Assembly (NCBI GenBank): GCA_025964635.1
Contig: JAOPYP010000197.1
Coordinates: 1 to 6,230, forward strand
Reading direction: 5' to 3'
Source of the DNA: Actinomycetes bacterium
Lineage (GTDB): Bacteria > Actinomycetota > Actinomycetes > Streptosporangiales > Streptosporangiaceae
DNA length: 6,230 nucleotides
Both the position numbers and the translations under genes were made by a program. Position 1 is the stretch's first letter. Each line of letters starts with the position of its first letter. Under the pieces are notes generated by a model. It searched no databases. It was given only the letters and a program-made list of their open reading frames with translations, and was not told the DNA's origin. Positions 1 to 5,287 of this stretch are shown one piece after another.

Positions 1-1
1 G

Positions 2-1012
2 GCCGAGGAAGGGGACGGAGGGGCTGCCGCGCCGACGGAGGTACTGCCGCCCGCGCCCGAGCCGGCGCTGCGCGAGGAGGCCCCCGCCCCGATGCGGGGC
101 CGCCTGACCCGGCTGCGCGGGAGGCTGGCCGCCTCCCGGGGCGGGTTCGGCTCGGCCCTGCTCAACCTGCTCTCCCGCGACACCCTGGACGACCAGGCCT
201 GGGAGGACATCGAGGACACCCTGATCACCGCGGATATGGGAGTCGCGCCGTCCCGCCAGATCACCGAGGAACTGCGGACCCAGGTGAAGGTGACCGGCAC
301 CCGCGACCCGGTCCAGGTCCGCACGATGCTGCGCACCGAGCTCATCCGCCAGATCGGGCCGGAGATGGACCGGACCCTGCACACCGGCTGGCGCGGGGAC
401 CGGCCCTCCATCGTGCTCATCGTGGGGGTCAACGGGACGGGCAAGACCACGGTCGCCGGGAAGCTCGGCCGCGCGCTCATCGGCGAGGGCCAGACGGTGG
501 TGCTCGGCGCCGCCGACACGTTCCGCGCCGCCGCCGCCGACCAGCTCCAGACCTGGGCCGAACGGATCGGGGCCCAGGTGGTCCGGTCCGACCGCGAGGG
601 AGCCGATCCCGCCAGCGTGGCGTTCGAGGCGGTGAAGGTCGGCATCGACGAGCGGGCGAGCACCGTCATCGTGGACACCGCCGGACGGCTGCACACCAAG
701 ACCGGCCTCATGGACGAGCTCGGCAAGATCAAGCGGGTCATCGAGAAGCGCGCCACCGTGGATGAGGTCCTGCTCGTTCTCGACGCCACCACCGGGCAGA
801 ACGGCCTCCGCCAGGCGCGGGTGTTCGCCGAGGCGGTGGACGTGACCGGGATCGTGCTGACCAAGCTGGACGGGACAGCCAAGGGCGGCATCGTTATCGC
901 GGTGCAGCGGGAACTTGGGGTCCCGGTCAAGCTGGTCGGGCTGGGAGAGGGGCTCGACGACCTGGCCCCGTTCGAGCCCGAGGCCTTCGTGGACGCCATC
1001 CTCGGCAGCTGA
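2..1012 (+). CDS. ftsY: Signal recognition particle receptor FtsY (5' end outside window)
   Basis: FtsY is the SRP-receptor GTPase. It docks SRP (Ffh plus 4.5S RNA) carrying ribosomes at the membrane so that membrane proteins can be inserted co-translationally. The frame is open from base 2. The first 30 visible codons are rich in Ala, Pro and Glu, like the variable acidic A-domain, so the true start lies upstream and the ATG at 92 is internal. From that Met there is a helical N domain (about residues 1-100) and then the SRP G domain: P-loop GVNGTGKTT at 112-120, DTFRAAAADQL, DTAGR, TKLDGTAKGG, and the closing GLGEGLDDLAPF motif that separates FtsY/Ffh from other GTPases. All catalytic motifs are intact and the protein ends normally at TGA 1010-1012. 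The next gene on the strand is more than 500 nt away, so it is probably not co-transcribed with ftsY. Identity is secure; only the N-terminus is missing. Confidence 0.96.
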   Translation, partial: AEEGDGGAAAPTEVLPPAPEPALREEAPAPMRGRLTRLRGRLAASRGGFGSALLNLLSRDTLDDQAWEDIEDTLITADMGVAPSRQITEELRTQVKVTGTRDPVQVRTMLRTELIRQIGPEMDRTLHTGWRGDRPSIVLIVGVNGTGKTTVAGKLGRALIGEGQTVVLGAADTFRAAAADQLQTWAERIGAQVVRSDREGADPASVAFEAVKVGIDERASTVIVDTAGRLHTKTGLMDELGKIKRVIEKRATVDEVLLVLDATTGQNGLRQARVFAEAVDVTGIVLTKLDGTAKGGIVIAVQRELGVPVKLVGLGEGLDDLAPFEPEAFVDAILGS

Positions 1013-1073
1013 GGCCCCCGCTGGCCCCGATGAGCCGCACCGGGCTCTGCGGGGCGCGCTAAGGCGTCCTGGC

Positions 1074-1100
1074 GGACTCCACGGACTCCACGGACTCCAC
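1074..1100. repeat. Perfect tandem repeat, 3 x 9 nt (GGACTCCAC)
   Basis: Three exact head-to-tail copies of GGACTCCAC fill these 27 bases with no mismatch, about 60 nt after the ftsY stop. The unit length keeps frame, but no credible gene covers it. It looks like a small slippage-type repeat. No function is evident. Confidence 0.85.
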
Positions 1101-1330
1101 GGGCACGGGGGGCGCGGGCGGGGGCGGCCGGACGGGCTCGCCGGCTCAGGCGGGCATGTGGCCGGCGCTTGACCGGCTCCCGCTGGCTACCTGGGCGCCC
1201 GCGCCAGGCCGCCCCGGCCACTATCCGCGCCCTGGATCCGTGCTGCGCCTGCACCGCGGCTCCGCGCCTCTCCCGCCCTCCGCGCCATCGCCGCGTGCTC
1301 GCCCGGGGCGGCTCGCATGATGTCCTGGCC

Positions 1331-1374
1331 GGGCTGGTGCCGCGCTGGTGCCGGGCTGGTGCCGGGCCGGTGGC
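1331..1374. repeat. Imperfect tandem repeat, about 4 x 11 nt (GGGCTGGTGCC)
   Basis: Units at 1331-1341 and 1353-1363 are identical (GGGCTGGTGCC). The unit at 1342-1352 differs at one base (GCGCTGGTGCC), and 1364-1374 is a degenerate fourth copy (GGGCCGGTGGC). An 11-nt period is not compatible with a repeated peptide, which supports this being non-coding. It may be neutral slippage, or helically phased sites (11 nt is about one DNA turn) upstream of the flavohemoglobin promoter; nothing in the sequence decides between these. Confidence 0.7.
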
Positions 1375-1430
1375 GGTGCCGGGGCGGTCTGCGGGTGTTC
1401 TGAGTGGCCGAATAGGGGGTCGCTTATGCG

Positions 1431-1446
1431 CGATTTGCCCAAATCG
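1431..1446. promoter_or_regulatory. Short palindrome upstream of the flavohemoglobin (candidate operator)
   Basis: CGATTTG (1431-1437) and its exact complement CAAATCG (1440-1446) flank a 2-nt spacer. It lies in the AT-richer zone just before a TTGACA hexamer (1458-1463), a plausible place for a regulator to bind. No specific regulator is recognised. It could also be a chance palindrome. Confidence 0.4.
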
Positions 1447-1457
1447 GCGTGACCAGA

Positions 1458-1494
1458 TTGACATATTTTCTGGGGATCTTAACGCGACTAATAT
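1458..1494 (+). promoter_or_regulatory. Candidate promoter elements for the flavohemoglobin-NOS pair
   Basis: A perfect -35-type hexamer TTGACA lies at 1458-1463. Good -10-type TAATAT is at 1489-1494, but the 25-nt gap is too long for one standard promoter. At 15-16 nt from TTGACA only the poor hexamers TTAACG/TAACGC are available. Either TAATAT acts without a good -35, perhaps with an activator, or TTGACA pairs with a weak -10. The local drop in GC against the surrounding DNA supports a promoter zone. The TAATAT hexamer lies inside the 1487-1509 palindrome, so a protein bound there would block it. Confidence 0.4.
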
Positions 1495-1509
1495 TCTAAC
1501 GATATTAGT
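1487..1509. promoter_or_regulatory. 23-bp palindromic operator candidate (NsrR-like geometry)
   Basis: ACTAATAT (1487-1494) is the exact complement of ATATTAGT (1502-1509). Centred on A1498, 9 of 11 positions pair in an 11-1-11 arrangement. NsrR, an Rrf2-family Fe-S repressor that senses NO, binds 23-bp AT-rich inverted repeats of this shape and represses flavohemoglobin genes in several bacteria, including Streptomyces. The size, AT content and location about 90 nt before the flavohemoglobin ATG fit that role, but the bases are not a clear match to a known NsrR consensus. Another dimeric regulator is possible. Confidence 0.5.
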
Positions 1510-1597
1510 AGAACGGCGCGGACTGGTCGCACGTGTTTGTGGGACTTAGTTGTGGTCACGGTGCGCATGTGGCAAACTGCCCAGCGTGGCGATTCTG

Positions 1598-2857
1598 ATG
1601 GGCAACAACGGTGTCGGCAGCCCCAATCCAAGTTCCCGCGAGCTGGACAACGTGGTGAGAGAAGCGGAGCCGCCGGTCCTATCGAGTACCGAGGCGATAA
1701 CCCATACATTCTCGCTTGTCAATCAGGCAGGCGACCGCGCGGTGGCCTATTTCTACGGCCGCCTGTTCGCAGAGAATCCGGAACTGCGGCCCATGTTCCC
1801 GGCCGCCATGGACGCCCAGCGGGACCGCCTTTTTCACGCCCTCACCCGCATCGTGCACAGCCTCGGCTCACCCGAGACAATGGAGCCGTACCTGAGTCAG
1901 CTCGGGCTTGACCATCGCAAGTACGGCGTGCTGACCGAGCACTATCCGGCGGTGGGCGGGGCTCTGCTCGCCACGCTGGGCCGCTTCTCCGGCGACGCCT
2001 GGACTCCGGGGGCGGAGGCCGCCTGGGCGGGCGCCTACGAACGGGCGACGCAGCTGATGACCGCGGCGGCGGACAAGTCCGCGGAGCACTCGCCGCCGTG
2101 GTGGTCGGCGGAAGTGGTCGGGCACGAACTGCGCAGCCCCACCCTCGCCGTCCTCACCCTGCGCCCGGAGCAGCCGTTCCCGTACCTGGCCGGGCAGTAC
2201 GTGAGCATCCAGTCCGCCCACTGGCACCGCGTGTGGAGGCCGTTCTCGGTGGCCAACGCGCCGCGTGCGGACGGCTTGCTCACCTTCCACATACGCGCCG
2301 TGTCCGGGGGATGGGTCAGCTCCGCCCTGGTTCATCACACGAGGGTCGGAGACCGGGTGAATCTCGGGCCGCCGCAGGGCAGCATGACACTCGCCGCGGG
2401 GTCCGGCGGGGGCATGTTCTGCGTGGCCGGTGGCTCGGGCCTGGCGCCCCTGAAGGCGCTGATCGAGCAGGCGATCGCGGACAGCCGGCCGGAACGCCGG
2501 CGCCGGATCCGCCTGATCGTCGGGGCCCGCCGCGAGTCGGAACTCTACGACCTGCCCGACCTGTGGCGGCTGGAGTCGTACTACCCGTGGCTGCGCATCA
2601 GCACCGCCGTCTCGGCTGATCCGGACTATAGCGGGGTAAAGGGAATGCTCCCCGATGTCATCGCCCGCCAGCTGCCGCAGAAAGACGACGATGTCTACAT
2701 CAGCGGGCCTTCGCCGATGGTAACTAAGTGCATCCAGGTGCTCCGTACGACGGGCCGGAGTAATTGGCGTATTCACGCGGACCCAGTGGATCCTCCGAGC
2801 GAGTTAAGGGTTAGCGGAATAAAGGATTCCATCGGTCATGAGTGCGCGAGCTTATAG
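1598..2857 (+). CDS. hmp: Flavohemoglobin (nitric oxide dioxygenase-type, globin-FAD-NAD domains)
   Basis: Flavohemoglobins oxidise NO with O2 to nitrate using NAD(P)H, FAD and heme, in the cytosol. From the ATG at 1598 (419 aa) the globin domain is about residues 30-165. It has B10 Tyr53 (in YFYGRLF), CD1 Phe67, E7 Gln74, proximal heme His106 (in LDHRKYGV) and Tyr116 of the HYPAVG segment, matching the positions used by E. coli Hmp. The reductase part follows: GQYV, then the FAD motif RPFS at 214-217 (Tyr of the usual RxYS replaced by Phe), the nucleotide loop GGSGLAP at 278-284, and SGPSPM at 369-374 in place of the usual CGP. The start is uncertain: the frame is open from TTG 1550, with GTG at 1586 and at 1652/1655, and none has a strong ribosome site. 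The N- and C-terminal tails (about 20 residues, ending ECASL) are AT-richer and lie outside known domains. NOS begins 41 nt downstream, so the two are probably co-transcribed. Confidence 0.9.
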   Translation: MGNNGVGSPNPSSRELDNVVREAEPPVLSSTEAITHTFSLVNQAGDRAVAYFYGRLFAENPELRPMFPAAMDAQRDRLFHALTRIVHSLGSPETMEPYLSQLGLDHRKYGVLTEHYPAVGGALLATLGRFSGDAWTPGAEAAWAGAYERATQLMTAAADKSAEHSPPWWSAEVVGHELRSPTLAVLTLRPEQPFPYLAGQYVSIQSAHWHRVWRPFSVANAPRADGLLTFHIRAVSGGWVSSALVHHTRVGDRVNLGPPQGSMTLAAGSGGGMFCVAGGSGLAPLKALIEQAIADSRPERRRRIRLIVGARRESELYDLPDLWRLESYYPWLRISTAVSADPDYSGVKGMLPDVIARQLPQKDDDVYISGPSPMVTKCIQVLRTTGRSNWRIHADPVDPPSELRVSGIKDSIGHECASL

Positions 2858-2898
2858 CCGCACTCGACGCACGCTACGCTTAACGGGATGGCGCGGCG

Positions 2899-4785
2899 AT
2901 GAAGTCAGCCCTGAGGACCTTGTGGCGCGGGAGCCTATTTGCCCGGTGGATGCCATCGGCGGCCACGCGCGCCACACCTGGTCCTGCCCTGGCCGCGGTC
3001 TGCCGCGTACCGGGTAGCTCCCTGTTCCCCAGCCCGCTGATGGCCGTTCCCGCGGCGGCCAGCCGGGCGCGAGCCAGTTCCCCCGTAGCCAGCCCAGTGA
3101 TGGCCAGCACAGTGGTGGCCAGTCCAGTGATGGCCAGTCCGGCCATGACCAGTCCAGCGGGAGCCAGTTTCATGGTCAAAACCTCCGTGGCCAGCCCCAC
3201 GGGGCCTCACTCCGTAGCGGACAGCCTGATGACCGCCTGCCCAGTGGCGGACAGCCCGGCAGCCGCCAGCCCGGTGGCGCCGAACCCCGTGGCACCGAAG
3301 CCCGAGGTACCGAGTCCGGTAGCACCGAAGCCCGGGGTACCGGGTCCCGTGGCGCCCGGCCCTGAGGTACCGAGTCCCGGGGCGCCCAGCCCCGGGCCAG
3401 CCACCCCGGGCGCGGACAGCCTGGTGGGCGACGTGCCGGGGGATGACGATCCGGGGGCGCCCAGCCCGGGGCCTGACCGCCCGGGGCCTGGCTGCCCGTC
3501 GGCCGATTCACCGGCGCGGGATCAGCCGGCCGCCAGCGCCCTGGAGGCAGCCGGTACCGCTGCCCCGCCCGCCCGGCTGACCTGGCCCGCGCGGTCCCGG
3601 TGGCGTGGCCGTGCGTTCCGGGCCGCCCGCCTCACCGGGCTGGGCAGGTCGGCCCGGCTGGCCCAGCCGGTGGACATGGAGGCCGCGGCCGAGTTCATCC
3701 GGCTGCACCGCCGCGAGGTCCCGGACGCGGGCCCCGTCGAGCCGCGGCTGCGGGAAATCCGGCGCGAGATCAGGCTGACCGGCACCTACCGGCACACGGT
3801 CGAGGAACTGGAGTTCGGCGCGCGGGTGGCCTGGCGGAACAGCAGCCGGTGCATCGGCCGGCTGTACTGGAAGAGCCTCAAGGTCCGGGACCGCCGGGAG
3901 GTGGATACCGCGGCCGGCGTGGCGGAGGAATGCGCGGCCCACCTGCGGGCCGCCACGAACCACGGCCGGGTCCGGCCCATCATCACGGTGTTCGCGCCGG
4001 ATACGCCAGCCCGGAGCGGGCCGCGCATCTGGAACGAGCAGCTGGTCCGGTACGCCGGTTACCAGCAGCCGGACGGGTCCGTGCGCGGCGAGCCTTCCAG
4101 CAGCGAGCTCACCGGCCTGGCCCGCGGGCTCGGCTGGGACACCGACGGCCAGGGCCGGTTCGACGTCCTGCCGCTGATCATCTCCGCCGCCGGCGAAGGC
4201 GCTCAGGTGTTCGGCCTGCCGCCGGAGGCGGTCGCCGAGGTCCACCTCATCCATCCGCGCTTCTCCTGGTTCGGTGAGCTGGGCCTGCGCTGGTACGCGG
4301 TACCGGTCATCTGCGACATGTGCCTGGAGATCGGGGGCATCTGCTATCCGGCGGCCCCGTTCAACGGCTGGTACATGGGCACCGAGATCGGCGCGCGCAA
4401 CCTGGCGGATCCCGGGCGCTACGACCAGCTGCCCGCCATCGCGGCCCGGATGGGACTGGACACCACCCGGGACCGCTCGCTCTGGCGCGACCTGGCGCTC
4501 GTCGAGCTCAACCTCGCGGTGCTGCACTCGTTCGAGACGGCCGGCGTGACGATCACCGACCACCACACCGAGTCACGCCGTTTCCTGACCCACCTGGCCC
4601 GTGAGGAACGGGCCGGCCGGGTCTGCCCGGCCGACTGGACGTGGATCGTCCCGCCGATCTCCGGCTCGGCCACCGAGGTATTCCACCGCTACTACGCGGA
4701 GGCGGAACTGCGCCCCGCATACGCCCGTCATCACCGGAAACTCCCGGGTGTCCCGACGGCGCCGGACGGCGAAACCTGCTCGTAA
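2899..4785 (+). CDS. nos: Bacterial nitric oxide synthase oxygenase with long N-terminal pentapeptide-repeat extension
   Basis: NOS oxidises L-arginine to citrulline and NO at a heme-thiolate centre. Bacterial forms lack the reductase half and borrow electrons. The oxygenase domain spans about residues 258-620 of 628. It shows WRNSSRCIGR at 312-321 with heme ligand Cys318, the pocket run GWYMGTEIGARNLAD with Trp491 and arginine-binding Glu496, Ile471 where mammalian enzymes have Val (the slow-NO-release form), and DWTWIVPP with pterin-side Trp580 and Trp582. The mammalian N-terminal zinc-binding region is absent, as usual in bacteria. Residues 45-213 are 34 units of a Pro/Ala/Ser/Val pentapeptide repeat, and 214-257 are Arg/Ala-rich linker. 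No transmembrane segment or clear signal peptide is seen. Starting at Val258 (GTG 3670) or Met260 (ATG 3676) would give about 370 aa, the normal bacterial NOS length. Neither that site nor ATG 2899 has a strong ribosome site. The enzyme call is firm; the extension being translated is likely but unproven. Confidence 0.9.
   Translation: MKSALRTLWRGSLFARWMPSAATRATPGPALAAVCRVPGSSLFPSPLMAVPAAASRARASSPVASPVMASTVVASPVMASPAMTSPAGASFMVKTSVASPTGPHSVADSLMTACPVADSPAAASPVAPNPVAPKPEVPSPVAPKPGVPGPVAPGPEVPSPGAPSPGPATPGADSLVGDVPGDDDPGAPSPGPDRPGPGCPSADSPARDQPAASALEAAGTAAPPARLTWPARSRWRGRAFRAARLTGLGRSARLAQPVDMEAAAEFIRLHRREVPDAGPVEPRLREIRREIRLTGTYRHTVEELEFGARVAWRNSSRCIGRLYWKSLKVRDRREVDTAAGVAEECAAHLRAATNHGRVRPIITVFAPDTPARSGPRIWNEQLVRYAGYQQPDGSVRGEPSSSELTGLARGLGWDTDGQGRFDVLPLIISAAGEGAQVFGLPPEAVAEVHLIHPRFSWFGELGLRWYAVPVICDMCLEIGGICYPAAPFNGWYMGTEIGARNLADPGRYDQLPAIAARMGLDTTRDRSLWRDLALVELNLAVLHSFETAGVTITDHHTESRRFLTHLAREERAGRVCPADWTWIVPPISGSATEVFHRYYAEAELRPAYARHHRKLPGVPTAPDGETCS
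3031..3537. repeat. Tandem 15-nt repeat array (33 x 15 nt plus one 12-nt unit)
   Basis: The block divides without gaps into 15-nt units, such as AGCCCAGTGATGGCC (3091), AGTCCAGTGATGGCC (3121), AACCCCGTGGCACCG (3283) and AAGCCCGAGGTACCG (3298). The only departure is a 12-nt unit at 3181-3192. In the NOS frame each unit encodes a pentapeptide with Pro usually second (SPVMA, NPVAP, KPEVP, SPGAP). Between 3298 and 3387 units alternate as a 30-nt dimer. Units differ mostly by single bases, so the array is old or kept under mild selection. It lies wholly inside the N-terminal extension of the NOS frame. On the other strand the same period gives TGLAI/GFGAT-type pentapeptides. Confidence 0.9.
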
Positions 4786-4839
4786 CATGTGACACACGTC
4801 TTTCACTCCCCCGAAACACTCTGTGATGGCGGGCGAAAC
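4771..4839 (+). promoter_or_regulatory. GlnR-like binding region upstream of PII
   Basis: GlnR, the actinobacterial nitrogen regulator, binds pairs of half-sites of the form gTnAC-n6-GaAAC repeated 22 bp apart. Here TTCAC (4802-4806), six bases, GAAAC (4813-4817), six bases, TGATG (4824-4828), six bases, GAAAC (4835-4839) keep exactly that spacing. Both GAAAC boxes are perfect and 22 bp apart, the first gTnAC box matches except its first base, and the second is poor. GACAC at 4791-4795 continues the same register upstream. A second overlapping register is GAAAC (4771-4775), six bases, GTAAC (4782-4786), reaching into the end of NOS. The amtB-glnK-glnD operon is a known GlnR target in Streptomyces, which makes the position sensible. 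Confidence 0.6.
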
Positions 4840-4877
4840 GCCTTAGGCGGAAAGTCGGCACAGGACAGGGTGCCCCG

Positions 4878-4886
4878 AGAAGGTGG
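4878..4886 (+). promoter_or_regulatory. Ribosome binding site of the PII gene
   Basis: AGAAGGTGG lies 4 nt (7 nt counted from AGAAGG) before ATG 4891. It is the clearest Shine-Dalgarno sequence in the window and fixes the PII start. The longer upstream frame from 4789 is therefore not the real gene start. Confidence 0.75.
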
Positions 4887-4890
4887 TCGC

Positions 4891-5229
4891 ATGAAGCTCA
4901 TCACTGCCGTAATCAAACCGTTCAAGCTGGACGAAGTGAAGGCGGCGCTGCAGGCCTTTGGTGTCCACGGGATGACTGTGAGTGAGGCCAGCGGGTACGG
5001 CCGCCAGCGCGGTCACACGGAGGTCTACCGGGGGGCTGAATACCAGGTTGACCTGGTGCCCAAGGTAAGACTGGAAGTGCTCGCCGACGACGAGGACACC
5101 GACGACCTGATCGGTGTGATCGTCAAGGCAGCTCAGACTGGACGTATTGGGGACGGGAAGGTCTGGGCCGTCCCGGTTGAGACGGTTGTGCGGGTCAGGA
5201 CTGGTGAGCGCGGCTCAGGCGCGCTTTAG
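4891..5229 (+). CDS. glnK: Nitrogen regulatory protein PII (GlnK/GlnB family)
   Basis: PII proteins are small cytosolic trimers that read ATP/ADP and 2-oxoglutarate and control ammonium channels, enzymes and regulators by contact through the T-loop. The 112-aa product has the full family length. The N-terminal MKLITAVIKPFKLDEVK strand and helix is followed by the T-loop GYGRQRGHTEVYRGAEY, with Tyr46 and the modification site Tyr51, then VDLVPK (Lys58), the B-loop TGRIGDGK (83-90) and a C-terminal VRVRTGE. In actinobacteria GlnD adenylylates Tyr51 rather than uridylylating it. A strong ribosome site precedes the ATG, and a GlnR-like box lies 50-90 nt upstream. glnD starts 58 nt downstream. GlnK proteins usually partner an AmtB channel encoded next to them; none is seen in this window. 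The glnK symbol follows gene position; glnB would describe the family equally well. Confidence 0.95.
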   Translation: MKLITAVIKPFKLDEVKAALQAFGVHGMTVSEASGYGRQRGHTEVYRGAEYQVDLVPKVRLEVLADDEDTDDLIGVIVKAAQTGRIGDGKVWAVPVETVVRVRTGERGSGAL

Positions 5230-5287
5230 CCCTAAGCGATAGAGGTCTGATCGGAGTGCGCAGTACGGGTCGGGGGGTTGGGCAGTC

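Larger units (their letters stand above)
1013..1430. other. GC-rich intergenic stretch without a supported gene
   Basis: This is the left part of the gap between ftsY and the flavohemoglobin. Short open frames on both strands give Arg/Pro/Ala-rich low-complexity translations with no recognisable domain, as expected by chance at this GC content. Two short tandem repeats lie here (1074-1100 and 1331-1374). I see no tRNA or rRNA and no convincing intrinsic terminator. The position matches where amtB lies in many actinobacterial ftsY-amtB-glnK-glnD regions, but none of the short translations here resembles an Amt membrane protein. Confidence 0.6.

Noticed and set aside
1032..1047. Inverted repeat GAGCC/GGCTC after ftsY as an intrinsic terminator
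   Set aside because: The stem is only 5 bp with a 6-nt loop and no U-run follows; such stems are common by chance at this GC content.
1169..1549. A 126-codon plus-strand frame in the ftsY-flavohemoglobin gap
   Set aside because: Its composition is random-looking, it runs through the 11-nt repeat and the AT-rich promoter palindromes, and it has no ribosome site or recognisable domain.
1550..1597. TTG 1550 as the flavohemoglobin start
   Set aside because: TTG is a rare start, no good ribosome site precedes it, and the added 16 residues resemble no globin sequence. ATG 1598 was preferred, though not proven.
1868..2776. A 302-codon minus-strand open frame opposite the flavohemoglobin
   Set aside because: Low-complexity Arg/Pro-rich translation with no family features; the plus strand carries the full flavohemoglobin motif set.
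3031..3537. The repeat block as a CRISPR array
   Set aside because: Units are 15 nt, contiguous and degenerate, with no unique spacers and no cas genes nearby.
3508..4566. A 352-codon minus-strand open frame opposite NOS
   Set aside because: It is a shadow of the high-GC NOS coding sequence. Its translation is Arg/Pro/Gly/Ala-rich without domains, while the plus strand has an unmistakable enzyme.
4839..4849. Palindrome CGCCTTAGGCG as a terminator or operator
   Set aside because: It has only 5-bp GC-rich arms, is common by chance here, and has no U-run.
4789..4890. An upstream start for PII adding 34 residues
   Set aside because: The added part runs through the GlnR-like boxes, is not PII sequence, and the strong ribosome site points to ATG 4891.
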